Source: Beta vulgaris subsp. vulgaris (lineage: Eukaryota > Streptophyta > Magnoliopsida > Caryophyllales > Amaranthaceae). Taken from it: a stretch of DNA of 64,000 bases. Below the pieces are notes generated by a model, which saw nothing but the letters and a program-made list of their open reading frames with translations, ran no database searches and had not been told where the DNA came from. Location: the NCBI RefSeq assembly GCF_026745355.1, contig NC_079209.1, positions 18,336,109 through 18,400,108 on the forward strand. Direction: 5' to 3'. This document shows positions 25,601 through 33,265 of the stretch, one piece after another; positions within the stretch are counted from its first letter, which is position 1; every line of letters starts with the position of its first letter. Made by a program: the position numbers and the translations under genes.

Positions 25601-26684
25601 GTGGGCACAACTTCCGTTAGGCGCTGTTAATTTTTTGCATATATATAGTGCAAGTTAGTGTTGTAAGCATCATCACAAAATGAATGAAAGAAAACCTAAG
25701 ATGGTGGTAAGTCTCTCTGCTTTATTTCTTGTTTCTACTTATAAATCTGCATAAGTTTTCATTTATAATTTCGATTGGGTATTGTGTCATTCAATTACCT
25801 TCTATAATTATTTTAATTAAAAAATAAAAATTATGGTATCTTTATCAAAAATAAAATATATTGAATAAATTAGAATATTTAACCCGTATATATATGTCAC
25901 AGGCCTAGTTTTCCAAGGTATGACATATTGACATGTTCTAAGTACATTCCCTTTTTTATGTATCGAATGAACATTCAAACTGCTTTGTTGTTTGCATTAT
26001 TAACCTTGCTTTTGTTAAAAATATTGAAGATGGTTGTCATATTGAAATAAGAGTGGGCTTCTTATCAGACCAAATCGTTCTGACATGTGTTGAGATAATT
26101 ATGTAAAAAGATTGTAGGAATGTTATATAATCCAGATAGTGATTGTTTTGCTATGAACATTTTCTAAAACAAGAGATGATACTTTATGATTATACAAATT
26201 CCTGTTTTAGAGGTGGAAAAGGAAGGAGATATACCTCCTTTCCTCTAATCAAATCGTGTTCTTATCGATGTTTGAAAGTATAGTTCCATTCTTGAACTTG
26301 TTGTTGCATTCATTTCAGGCCTTTGCTCTACAACAACAGAAAGGAAATATAATGGAGCTGGTGGATCCAAAACTTGGGACTGACTACAAGAAGGAAGAAG
26401 TTCTCAGGATGATCAAGATTGCTCTGTTGTGCACTAATCCGTCACCAGCAGTAAGACCTGTGATGTCCGAGGTACTAAGCATGCTTGAAGGAAGTATGGT
26501 TGTGCAAGAACTAACTTTAGCACCTGGTATACACAGTAATGACTGGATTTATCAGGCTTCCAGAAGATATCATGATATGCCTTCGGATAGTGAGACTCAA
26601 AGCCTAATTTGCTCTCTAGGTGCAAGAAATAATATTCCTACTCATCAGCCTAAATCTTCAGTAATTGAAGGTGATCAAATGTAA
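1807..26684 (+). CDS. LRR-VIII (RKF1-type) receptor-like serine/threonine kinase, 5'-partial
   Basis: Plasma-membrane receptor kinase: extracellular LRRs, a malectin-like domain, one membrane helix and a cytoplasmic kinase. Exons placed by GT-AG and family homology: 1807-1878, 2241-2309, 2391-2462, 2586-2657, 2790-2861, 3023-3094, 3176-3247, 3362-3433, 3572-3643, 10784-10855, 11740-11805, 13304-13372, 13469-13504, 13627-13664, 13943-14313, 14392-14587, 15909-16049, 16451-16569, 16704-16914, 17112-17343, 18198-18348, 26319-26684. They sum to 2713 bases; after one leading base that completes a codon, this is 903 sense codons plus TAA, with no internal stop, which strongly supports the model. 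Family members are about 1000 residues, so roughly 100 N-terminal residues are missing. The LRR exons are mostly exactly 72 bp, as expected for one repeat per exon. Kinase motifs are intact, so the gene looks functional despite 7.1-kb and 8.0-kb transposon-filled introns. Ligand and exact orthologue are unknown. Confidence 0.93.
1915..2171. mobile_element. Stowaway/mariner-type MITE in kinase intron 1
   Basis: Terminal inverted repeats CTACCTCCGATTTT... and ...AAACGGAGGGAG, flanked on both sides by TA (1913-1914, 2172-2173), the classic target duplication of plant mariner-derived MITEs with CTCCCTCCG ends. Both arms also carry TTGTTACACT or its complement. 257 bp, no coding capacity. Its centre (about 2000-2095) matches blocks at 898-1015, 6985-7080 (inverted) and 48325-48425. 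Confidence 0.75.
3790..5326 (-). mobile_element. Ty1/copia 3' fragment (pol end plus 3' LTR), minus strand
   Basis: Read on the minus strand, the fragment holds the end of reverse transcriptase, RNase H, a purine tract (complement of ACTCCCCCTCAAG around 4104-4116), and an LTR that starts TGAGGACC at 4101 and runs to about 3790, with a TATA-like segment GTATATAAG. The 5' half of the element is absent; the fragment stops where a gypsy LTR begins. No matching 5' LTR was seen, so this is a relic. Confidence 0.75.
4130..5320 (-). pseudogene. Copia pol remnant: reverse transcriptase end and RNase H
   Basis: Minus-strand reading at 4853-4644 gives the typical copia stretch around [15 protein letters not shown] and LSQFMQHPT. 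Further on (about 4250-4205) [14 protein letters not shown] is the conserved RNase H end. Between them are stops and frame changes, and the N-terminal polymerase (YVDD side, about 4990-5090) is only partly readable. It encoded the replication enzymes of a retrotransposon and is no longer functional. Confidence 0.7.
5327..5520 (-). repeat. 3' LTR of the intron-9 gypsy element (outer end missing)
   Basis: Aligns to 10177-10404 over the purine-rich GAGAGATAGAATGAAT region and the CTATTTATAGGAAGTTAGTTAATAAC-type block (two shorter matching words around 5450-5466). On the minus strand it begins TGTTAGCAG at 5520, next to a purine tract, and the other LTR ends CTGCTACA, giving matching LTR tips. 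The outer part is replaced by copia sequence at about 5326. Confidence 0.75.
5640..6900 (-). pseudogene. Gypsy integrase remnant
   Basis: Minus-strand pieces: MVVDALSR at the RNase H/integrase hinge (6890 downward), a zinc-finger region with [11 protein letters not shown], core fragments around 6450-6050, and the C-terminal end at 5904-5692 with [21 protein letters not shown]. About 5640-5690 continues with [12 protein letters not shown], where chromodomain elements normally read ...VLVQW, but the domain then ends. Frameshifts separate the pieces. Confidence 0.7.
6916..7174. mobile_element. Stowaway/mariner-type MITE inserted in the gypsy element
   Basis: Inverted repeats CTTCCTCCGTTTCTTTTTAA and its complement ending GAAACGGAGGAAG, flanked by TA on both sides (6914-6915 and 7175-7176). 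It splits the gypsy RNase H/integrase region, so it arrived after the gypsy insertion. Its core, on the minus strand, matches the cores at 898-1015, 2000-2095 and 48325-48425. Confidence 0.85.
7392..8557 (-). pseudogene. Gypsy reverse transcriptase and RNase H remnant
   Basis: Minus-strand segments in order: [15 protein letters not shown] and PYRYPLKQ (8557-8252), the Athila/chromovirus-like [20 protein letters not shown] (8060-7866), LDDILIYSS as the catalytic aspartate pair region with [10 protein letters not shown] (7896-7657), and the RNase H start [19 protein letters not shown] (7595-7392). In the last motif N stands where the catalytic D of TDAS is normal. Several frameshifts; not functional. 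Confidence 0.8.
8836..9902 (-). pseudogene. Gypsy gag and protease remnant
   Basis: Gag begins at 9902 (MMTELGDKL...) with the conserved LDFPKFDGS and a hydrophobic gag core, changes frame near 9550, and continues with [15 protein letters not shown] and a proline-rich tail. The protease (9159-8836) reads [19 protein letters not shown] where active proteases have ID(S/T)GS, so the catalytic aspartate is lost. These would have made the particle shell and its processing enzyme. Confidence 0.8.
10164..10176 (-). other. Primer-binding site of the gypsy element
   Basis: On the minus strand TTGGTATCAAAGC, one base from the usual initiator-methionine tRNA complement TGGTATCAGAGC, placed directly next to the 5' LTR tip at 10177. 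Confidence 0.7.
10177..10404 (-). repeat. 5' LTR of the intron-9 gypsy element (outer end missing)
   Basis: Starts TGTAGCAGTAG on the plus strand beside the primer-binding site. Shares about 170 bp with 5327-5520 and ends abruptly after GGTTGTT at 10404, where intron DNA resumes. The last ~30 bp seen in the other copy are absent. Confidence 0.75.
11806..13303. other. 1.5-kb intron 11 of the receptor kinase
   Basis: Contains no exon. Around 12180-12960 the phrase AAGGGTCGAGATTCACAAGGA resembles the 'gggtcgatcccacaggga' words common near gypsy LTR ends, and the sequence is interspersed with many TAACTAAG/AACTAAGG words, so an old retrotransposon scrap is possible. The short minus-strand reading at 12855-12652 shows no family features. 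Confidence 0.35.
13943..14587 (+). CDS. Malectin-like domain exons of the receptor kinase
   Basis: Two exons, 13943-14313 and 14392-14587, encode the extracellular malectin-like domain typical of LRR-VIII kinases. It opens with SLHINCGG, contains the conserved tryptophan segment [10 protein letters not shown] and the [13 protein letters not shown] block, and runs into [10 protein letters not shown] and [12 protein letters not shown]. The second exon ends with [14 protein letters not shown] just before the membrane exon. In this family the domain is thought to bind carbohydrate or partner proteins; the ligand here is unknown. Both splice junctions join in frame with their neighbours. Confidence 0.9.
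14588..15908. other. 1.3-kb intron before the membrane exon
   Basis: Apart from the MITE-like left end at 14681, I see only AT-rich intron sequence without repeats or exons. Confidence 0.5.
14681..14885. mobile_element. Possible one-ended Stowaway-type MITE
   Basis: CTCCCTCTGTCCCAG preceded by TA is a typical left end of this MITE class, followed by the usual AAATAGATGTGATTGG-type interior. The right inverted repeat is not recognisable, so the end is a guess. Confidence 0.4.
15909..16049 (+). CDS. Transmembrane exon of the receptor kinase
   Basis: A single 141-bp exon. After [15 protein letters not shown] comes a hydrophobic run [19 protein letters not shown] of about 19 residues, followed by a basic stop-transfer stretch RKHRSKD. 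This fixes the topology: LRR and malectin-like parts outside the cell, kinase inside. The short plus-strand reading upstream of 15909 is intronic; the acceptor TTGCAG at 15903-15908 keeps the frame. Confidence 0.88.
16451..26684 (+). CDS. Cytoplasmic protein kinase exons of the receptor kinase
   Basis: Five exons encode a complete kinase domain. Visible motifs in order: glycine loop [10 protein letters not shown]; catalytic lysine in IAVKLLSS; helix-C glutamate in [10 protein letters not shown]; catalytic loop [10 protein letters not shown] with an RD arginine-aspartate pair; ISDFGLARL; the activation-segment end GYMAPEYAL; and DVYSFGV. The residue after VY in the glycine loop is L where K is usual, and [12 protein letters not shown] has Y where D or E is usual; neither is catalytic. 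For the exon at 17112 the nearer acceptor at 17058-17059 would bring a stop, so the acceptor at 17110-17111 is chosen. The last exon (26319-26684) carries the C-lobe end and a non-conserved tail. Confidence 0.92.
18942..19536 (+). repeat. 5' LTR of the intron-21 copia element
   Basis: Begins TGAAAGAAGTCCTC and ends ATAAGTTTTCA. It is 595 bp, against 307 bp for the 3' LTR; the excess is mostly the 261-bp MITE at 19247-19507. Shared words include GCATGCTATGC..., TTTGTGGGCACAACT and AATGAATGAAAGAAAACCTA. Confidence 0.85.
19247..19507. mobile_element. MULE-type MITE with perfect 9-bp target duplication
   Basis: Inverted ends GGAAAAATTGACAGGATTAA and, from the other side, GGAAAAATTGACATGAATAA, continuing into TCCCAACTTTCA in both arms (about 40 bp). 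Flanked by TTCTACTTA at 19238-19246 and again at 19508-19516. The 3' LTR of the host copia has the single copy TTCTACTTA with no insert (near 25732-25741), which is a natural empty site. Nine-base duplications are characteristic of Mutator-like elements. Confidence 0.88.
19537..19549 (+). other. Primer-binding site of the copia element
   Basis: TGGCATCAGAGCC immediately after the 5' LTR; one base from the initiator-methionine tRNA complement TGGTATCAGAGCC. Confidence 0.85.
19560..20560. other. Long leader between primer-binding site and gag
   Basis: About 1 kb without coding potential, unusually long for copia. It contains a purine-rich tract (about 19990-20150) and repeated AACGA/GTCG words (near 19740-19800 and 20420-20540). 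It may be another old insertion, but I found no paired ends. Confidence 0.4.
20563..21200 (+). pseudogene. Copia gag remnant
   Basis: Plus-strand reading gives [19 protein letters not shown] and [18 protein letters not shown], the pattern of copia gag (SW..SM..AL..K.KL...VDG). Later [18 protein letters not shown] and [15 protein letters not shown] match the gag C-terminal half. Interrupted by stops; the zinc-knuckle part is cut by the LINE insertion. Confidence 0.75.
21236..22437 (+). mobile_element. 5'-truncated L1-type LINE fragment
   Basis: Holds only the 3' end of a plant LINE: the zinc-binding region after reverse transcriptase ([34 protein letters not shown]) at about 21540-21740 and a C-terminal RNase H ([40 protein letters not shown]) at about 21945-22130. 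It ends TTTCCCCTCTAAAAAAAA at 22437, a typical A-tail. Upstream endonuclease and polymerase are absent. A 30-bp inverted repeat lies at its 5' border. It sits in the copia gag-integrase interval. Confidence 0.8.
22530..24066 (+). pseudogene. Copia integrase end and reverse transcriptase remnant
   Basis: [16 protein letters not shown] near 22630 corresponds to the integrase C-terminal FYEN(I/V)FP motif. Reverse transcriptase follows: [40 protein letters not shown] and [17 protein letters not shown] (23150-23338), then LPQGYLCQ, a damaged YADDLV site near 23600, [12 protein letters not shown] and the end of the domain at about 24060. Multiple stops; not functional. Confidence 0.82.
24070..24992 (-). 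repeat. LTR-like insertion in copia RNase H, probably minus strand
   Basis: The copia RNase H reading breaks off after [13 protein letters not shown] and resumes at about 24993 with [15 protein letters not shown], so about 920 bp is inserted. On the minus strand it shows a TATA box in GGGGTATAAATAGGGC and the TTTTTCTCCCGGTTCTTGGG and CCACGTAAAA words common in copia LTR ends. The TATA-upstream part carries many CCCGATCGGG palindromes. Exact ends and target duplication are not clear. Confidence 0.45.
24993..25454 (+). pseudogene. Copia RNase H remnant
   Basis: Reads [20 protein letters not shown] then [20 protein letters not shown], the conserved end of copia RNase H, followed by decayed copies of the CDN, ERTKH and HIDCHFIR blocks, and a purine-rich tract before the 3' LTR. 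Confidence 0.7.
25455..25761 (+). repeat. 3' LTR of the intron-21 copia element
   Basis: Begins TGAAACAAGTCCTC and ends ATAAGTTTTCA. Matches 18942-19536 along its length apart from the MITE and small differences. Confidence 0.82.
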
Positions 26685-29475
26685 AATTTTATCATTAGAT
26701 TAGCTCTCATAAGATGTTTCTATTCAAGATATCGGCCTTTTCCTCGGTCGTTTTGAAGGTGTATGTATTTGGTTTCTATTCATATTTATGTTCTCGGTGT
26801 AATGAGTTTTTGTCATATTATTTAAGTTGAAGAGAAAAGATATGGAAATTTTAGGGTGGAATGAGTACATATGTTGAGTGGAGCAGCTCATCGAAAAAAA
26901 TTGAGAGCAATGTACTTTCTGCGTTTTTTTATATAAGTGCTAACGGTGTATAGGAAATCAAAAAGATGAGAGAGAAAGTTAGAGAGAGTCTCCAGCCTAA
27001 AGCCCCCAAAACAACAGAAAAAATAGGAACCCTAGCCATCTGAAATTTCCCCAATTCAATTTTGTGAGTTCGTTTGTCAACTAGAATGCCAAATTATTCT
27101 TGGTTTTATTCATGAGCTGCCTTTTTTCAGTATTAGTTGTGATTAGCGTAATCCAATACCCAAATTTGGTTGTAATTCAGCACAAAATTTCCCCCCAAGT
27201 TGAGATAGAATTTTCTCGAAAAACATACTCAGTTGTTCGAAATCAATTCTCATTTTCTGAGATAAATTTGGCTCATCTCATTGATGTTGTTTAGATAATT
27301 TCTTTTATTTCTTATTTAGGAATTTTATTTTAGTCTTTAAATTAGCTTGAAGGATTCTTGCTTCTTCCTTTCAAATTCAAATTACGCTATTTGGCTAGGT
27401 TTTGTCGGGTTAGGGCTCTTGTTTCGGTGGTATGTGCAATTTGGCTTCTAGTTCCTCTAATTGTTACTGTTCAATTGTCGAAGTTGGGTGCTCATGTTTC
27501 GCCTTCTTATAGTGATGGTACTCTAGTGCCTTTTTGTGTTGCATTGTTCTTATTATAAATTTCCTTTGAAGATTGCGGTTTTTTAGCATGTGGAAAGTTC
27601 CCTCCTTGCGCACTCCAACTCGAAAATTTCCCCTAAAATGAATAATTCTCTGCGTTTGGTGTAGCGACATTATTCTAATCTCATTGTAAAGATTTCTGGA
27701 CCATTGGTATCCTTGGGCTTTTATACTGAAGATAATTGGTGTTCACTTCCTAGAAAATTAAAGTTCATTCTTTTGCAAATGTGGATGCTTGAATATACAA
27801 GTTTTTTCAAAACCATTGCAAATGGAAGTAATTGTATAATTAATAAACTTAGAAATTTATATCTATTTGGGTGATTAATATGTTAATTAAAATGTCATAT
27901 CTGACTTTTCAGAGCTTCTTAATTTACTCCATTTTAGACTCTAAAGGCTATCGAAATGGAGAAGTGTATTCTGTTCACCTTATGAATGTAGAAGGCCTTA
28001 TGTATTATTTGTGTCAGATTTGGGTGAAGAATTTGTTCAATGAGTACTTGCACTCTAGTCTTTATTGAATGTTGGGTGTATACTAGTAGTTTGTCAATTA
28101 TTTTTGACAGCTTACAGCTTATTCTTGCAGATGATCAAATGGATGAATATTATTTTAGAAGAAGTTTGCTCATCCAAAGTCTCTTTTTGTGCTATATTAT
28201 GTATATTTGGGGGGGAATAGTATATTTATAGTATGCAATCATGTTATTTTCCCTTCATGGTTGGTGATTATAGAGTGTCAATCATGGTCATAAGGGTATA
28301 TTTTATCATGTCCCTCAATTGTAATCCATTAATTTTGATCTTTTTTAGTTACACTCTAGAAGGATGACGTATGAAACTATGAAATATTTATATTTCTTGG
28401 CTATCTTTTTATTTTTGTATCTGATAGCTTTGATAAGTAAGCAAGTTGGTCAATATCTCGTGGTGTTATTCTCTTTAGTCCTACCAAAAGAACCTATTAC
28501 CATCTTTTCATATGACATATTGGATGCGCTCAATTCTAACGTGTTTTTGCCTTTCTTTGGTGCTATACATGGATTTTTCACGGATATTTATTCTATCAAC
28601 AAAGACTCTCGCAATTGAGTGATAAGGTTGAATTATTATATATTATAACTTTCTTATTCTCTCTTACTAGCTCCTTAGTAGTATTATAAACTATAAGTTG
28701 TGGGTTTTAATTGTTTTCATATATTATTTAGAGATTATGTTTACTAGATTATGATAAATCATTTTTATATAAAGTTTTTTAGGCATATTTAGGTTGCATT
28801 ATTAGAGCATATTAGTTCATATAGTTGCATTTTAGGTTTCATTAGCATAATTATCTATTTTGTGCTCTCTTATGCTTCGTGTGTGATTTTCTTAACGTTT
28901 CAGGTAGTTTCTTAGCTATTTGGAAGCTTTTGAAGCGACGATTTTGGATGAATTGGATAATTCTTGTAATTGGAGTTGATGAATGACGACTTCTAATCGA
29001 TGAATTTATGTTCGTGGATGCTTCTCTTGTTCCTTATAATTATATTAAGGAATTAGAATTGAAAGATTATATTCTTAGAGGCTTCATTACAATTGACAAT
29101 TTTGAATATGTTAGCGATCGTACTACATATGTTGAATTGAAAGTGTTAATACCCAATCGAAGGATTAACCATTTCTTTGATAACTCACCCTCTAGGTTAT
29201 TTATTATTGATTAATTTGTATTCTTTGAATGGTATGAGCATGGTGGACCGAACGTATGTCGTAGACTTTTAATTTATTGGTTAAACCAACATTTTGATAT
29301 TACTTGCTTCTAGTTTAGTTATTATTCAAATCAAACATTCATTTTTCTAAGACAGTTTATTATAATTAAGCGAAAATTGATAGAAATCATCTCCTTGTGC
29401 GATCGACCTGTATTTGCTAAGTCTCTGCTGACAACAGACATCATGCACTTGTTGTATTACATTTTAAAATCATCA
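26685..29475. other. 3' flank of the kinase and AT-rich intergenic DNA
   Basis: The first few hundred bases should contain the 3' untranslated region of the kinase; I could not fix a poly(A) site. The remainder is AT-rich with short open readings that show no family signature. Its right part may be the 5' LTR of the Athila-like element: just before 29475 is CTCCTTGTGCGATCGACCTG, resembling the 'gtgggatcgacctg' word of Athila LTRs. The left LTR border could not be found. Confidence 0.45.
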
Positions 29476-29691
29476 AGTTTTGGCGTCGTTGCCGATGAGA
29501 CGGCTAGTTTCCATCGCTTTTCTTTAATTATTTGAACTATTTCTACTGTCTCATTGGAACTTTAAGTTCCAATTCCGTCCAATTGAGGCAATCTCACTGC
29601 ACTTTTTTTCTTAGTTTCTTTTATGCCCAGGTCCAAAAGAACATGATCTCCAGTTCCAACTGACATTGATCTTGATAAAACCATCCGGCAA

Positions 29692-31360
29692 GTGAAAAAG
29701 CAAAAGAAGAAGAAAAATCAGTCTAGTAATCAAGGAAAATCTACGAAAGGTCCTTCAGAGTCAATCATGCCTCCTAAGTCATTGAAATTTTATGGGGTAC
29801 CTTCCTCTAGTGGCATTTTCACGTGTCCTACTATTCCCACCATAGAAGCGGCAAACATTGAGATCAAGCCTGCCCTCATCAACATGACCAACATAACCAA
29901 TCTGGGGGGCATACATTTGAAGACCATGCCAACCATCTACAATGTTGGTTTCAACAACTCTATCGTACCGTTAAGCACGAAGGGGTCGCTCCTGGTCAGT
30001 TGAAGGTCATGGTCTTCGAATTCTCATAAAAGGACAAGGCACATAAATGACAGAATGATGTTAAAGAAATTGAGTGGGGTACTATATCTGAAGCATTCAT
30101 GAAAGAATACTACCCTCCTACCAAGACTGCAGAAATCAGACATGAACTTGCTATCTTCATTCAAGAACTTGATGAGACATTGAAGGAAGCATGGAATAGG
30201 TTCAAAGAGATACAGAGAGAGTGCCCACACCACAACCTTGATAAGTGATTCATTACCCAAGTATTCTATAATGGTCTGCAACCCCATATCAAGAGTACAA
30301 TTGATTCATCGACAGGGGGTGTTTTGCCAGATAAGGAGGTAGATGAAGGGTATGATTTCCTGGCCAACTTAACAACAGATGATCATAGTTCCTTGATGGC
30401 TACTACAAAGAAAAAGTTGGATGTCGATGCATATGCCCTTTTATCATCATAGGTTGCATAGTTTAGCATTAAGATGGATGCATTGAGATCTTCGCAGTCT
30501 AATATTCCTCCTATTAAGATGTGATGTCTGCTATGGCACCTATTACCTCTTCCTACTGTAAGGTGTGCGTTATTCAAGGCCACTATTGCCATGATTGTTC
30601 CTACAGCCAACCTGACCCAAGTCAGATGGAGCATGCAAATGCCTTTCAGTAGAGACCTCAATATAATCCATACTCCAATACATTCAACCCGGGGTGGATG
30701 GATCGTCCTAAATTCTCATATAAAAACACAATATTCAGAATCCTCAACCTATTCCTTAAGCCTCCTACTAACCACCTTATCAGAACCCACCACAACATGC
30801 TGCTAGACTACCATACTACCAAGGGACCACTCAGAATCCTCCTACAGGTTTTAATAGGCCCTCTCACCAAGGCTTTCAACAACAACCTTCTCATATGTCG
30901 GCTCTCAAGAGCCTACTCTGTCTGATCTGATGAAGATGATGGTTTCTATGAAGCGGAGCCATGATGAGAGCATCAAGGAGTTAAAAAACACAACAAAAGA
31001 TTTGGAGACTCAACTAGCTCAGGTGGTCGAAAATAATGCACAGAGACAACTAGGTCAACTACTAGGGCAACCATTTCCCAAGAGACTGCTAATGTCGTTA
31101 CTCTTCGAAGCGATACACAGTATGATGCTTCACCTATGCTTACTGGTGATTCACCATCTCCAGACAAGAATGATATAGTGGATGACGGTGAAGATAGCTT
31201 AAAATCTGAAATGGAGCAAGGGAAAGGAGAAGAAGCAAAGAAGCAAAAGGAGAAGGTTCCTGATTCTCCCAAACCACATTTATCTTTTCCCCACAGGATG
31301 CAAAAATCAAAGGTCGATCAACAACTTGTAAGTTCTTGGCCATGGTCAAGAACCTCGAGG
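29692..31360 (+). pseudogene. Athila-like gag remnant
   Basis: Around 30060-30250 the reading EWGTISEAFMKEYYPPTKTA, then LKEAWNRFKEIQRECPHHNL and FYNGLQPHIKSTIDSSTGG, is the Athila gag core (FLxKYFPPxK, EAWERFKxLLRxCPHH). The C-terminal part (30930-31030) reads KELKNTTKDLETQLAQVVEN, a likely coiled coil, then PHLSFPHRMQKSKVDQQ, the usual end before protease. Stops and frame changes throughout. Confidence 0.78.
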
Positions 31361-31579
31361 TAACATTTTCTTTTACTGTTTTAATTTCTCAAATACCTGT
31401 GTATGATAAGTTTTTGAAATATATGATCACAAAAAAGGGATTTTGGTGGTATAGATAGATTTTCTCTAACTAAAGAGTGCAGTGTTGTATTATAGTATAA
31501 AATCCCACCAAAACTCAAGGATCATGGTATTTTTTCCATCCGTTTTCATGTAGGTGCTTTTGTTTTATTAATAAAGCTT

Positions 31580-32490
31580 TATGTGATCTAGGAGCTAATG
31601 TTATGCCTTTATCTATCTGTAATAAACCGAACTTGGGAGTTGTAAAGTGAACGCAGATTACTTTGCAAATGGCATATTGTTATGTGAAATATCCTTTGGG
31701 TATTTTAGAGGATGTACTTGTTAGGGTTAGAAAACTCAATATTTTATTCCTGTTGATTTTGTAGTATTAGGAGGAGGATAATCAAATCCCCATCATCTTG
31801 GGTAAACCTTTCTTGTGTACTGATAGTGTTGTTATTGATGTTAAGTCTGGTTCTCTTACTTTGAGTGTTCGCTATGATATTGTGACTTTAAGCTTACTAA
31901 TGCTATAAAGTCTCCTATGCTTGAGAACACTTGTTGCAGGATTGATTTCATAGAGGAGATTGTTGGATATGATGCTCCTCGAGCCTTGTTAGATGATTCG
32001 TTGGAGGTTGTTCTTGCTTTTGGAGCCTCATTAGGAGAAGGTGATGATGAGATAGATTCTTTGCTCCTTGATGTGGATGGTCTTGACGTCGATGAGGCCA
32101 AAGGTTTTGAGGTAATGGAGACCACTTATTTCACTTCTGAGCCACAACTAAACAAGGTAGAATTAAAACCATTTCCCTCTCTCCTTGGATATGCATTTTG
32201 GAATGTCCTGTGATCGTGAGTGTTAAACTCGATGATAGCAAACTTTTAAAGCTCCTCACTGTGCTTCGCATGCATAAGAAAGCTATGGGCTATAACATTG
32301 ACGATCTGAAGGGCATTAACCACATCGTCGTTTGAATCCTAACATGCAGGAGGTGGTGAGAAAAGTGGTAATGAAACTACTTGACGCGGACATCATCTAC
32401 CCCATTTCTGATTCTAAGTGGGTGAGCCTGGTACAATTCGTTCCTTAGAAAGGAGGGACACCAGTTGTTAAGAACGATAAGGATTAGCTT
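31580..32490 (+). pseudogene. Athila-like protease and reverse transcriptase start
   Basis: Protease: DLGANVMPLSICNK (31590-31630), YPLGILEDVLVRVRKL, and NQIPIILGKPFLCTDSVVID (31780-31840). Linker and polymerase start: LLTVLRMHKKAMGYNIDDLK (32250-32310), VVRKVVMKLLDADIIYPISD-like pieces and a decayed KKGG...VKNDK segment up to 32490. It is interrupted by the CACTA end at 32506. Confidence 0.75.
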
Positions 32491-32505
32491 ATTCCTACTT
32501 GTGTT

Positions 32506-33265
32506 CACTAGTAGAGTAATTGCTTATTGCTGCGGGGGTATTGCTACGATTTTACTCATACGCAGAAATATATCATGTAAAAAGAAAAGGTGAAATATAA
32601 AATAAAGATGTTGCTACGGTTTTGGCCTAAAATCGCAACAATATGGTATCAACATGAAAATTTTTGAAAAAAAAGTTGACTATTTGACCGACATATTGTT
32701 GCGGTTTTTGTCAAAATCCGCATGAATATATTAAAATAATATTAAAAATTAATATTTTCATACATTATTGCGGTTCTTGCAAGGAACCGCAACAATATCA
32801 TTAAAAAATATTAAAACAAAGTATAAAACATGAGTGTCATGACTTAGGTTTTTTTTTGCTCACACGCCGTTACTCTCCTCTCAACCTCTCACTCTCTTAC
32901 TCTACTCTCAACCTCTCATCTCTCTCACTCTGCTCTCAACCTCTCATCTCTCCTCTATTTTCTCATCTCTCCTCTATCTGATCTCCAGATCTCCTCGTCG
33001 TTTCTCACTCTGCTCGACGGTTCTCATCTCTCGGCTATCTCTCCAGATCTCCTCATCATTTCTCACTCTGCTCATCCTCCTCCGTTGCTTGCTTTCGCTA
33101 GTCACCGGTCATTGTTCGTCCTCCGTTGTTGCTTGCTCTTCGCTGGTCGCCGGTTACAGATGTAACAAATTGTTAGGGTTTCTTACCCAGACTGCCATGG
33201 CGAATTTCTTGAAGAAATCGATTCTCCACCTGAACCTCCACCTCTTCCTTCTCACCTATATTGTA
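32506..33265 (+). mobile_element. CACTA element, left end (copy 1 of the TTGCTGCGG family)
   Basis: Starts CACTAGTAGAGTAATTGCTT, followed by subterminal repeats of ATTGCTGCGG/ATTGCTACGG and their complements. Over its first ~300 bp it matches the left end at 37525 (shared TTTTACTCATACGCAG, AAAAAGAAAAGG, TTGACTATTTGACC). A CT-rich, then GC-richer transcribed-looking part follows (32860-33250: ACCTCTC repeats, GGTCGCCGGTTAC). No right terminus was found before 37.5 kb; the element seems truncated near 33265, where unrelated sequence TGTAACACCCTCC starts. Confidence 0.7.

Larger units (their letters stand above)
18942..25761 (+). mobile_element. Ty1/copia retrotransposon with nested insertions
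   Basis: LTRs at 18942-19536 and 25455-25761 flank gag, integrase end, reverse transcriptase and RNase H pieces in copia order on the plus strand. A primer-binding site follows the 5' LTR and a purine-rich CAAGGCGGAG precedes the 3' LTR. The coding parts are riddled with stops. Three later insertions are visible: a MULE-type MITE in the 5' LTR, a LINE fragment at about 21236-22437, and an LTR-like segment at about 24070-24992. No clear target duplication. Confidence 0.85.
18349..26318. other. 8.0-kb intron 21 of the receptor kinase, carrying a nested copia element
   Basis: Donor GTAATT after TGG codon of ...LLDW and acceptor TTTCAG before AFALQQQ. A copia element (18942-25761) on the same strand as the host gene makes up most of it. 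Original intron remains at 18349-18941 and 25762-26318. Confidence 0.85.
29476..32505 (+). mobile_element. Athila-like Ty3/gypsy remnant, broken at a CACTA terminus
   Basis: A primer-binding-like TGGCGTCGTTGCCGATGA at 29481-29498 resembles the tRNA-Asp type site of Athila elements (TGGCGCCGTTGCCGGGGA). Gag, protease and the first part of reverse transcriptase follow on the plus strand with many frameshifts. The reading stops in the polymerase at 32505, exactly where CACTAG begins. No right-hand continuation was found. Confidence 0.78.
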
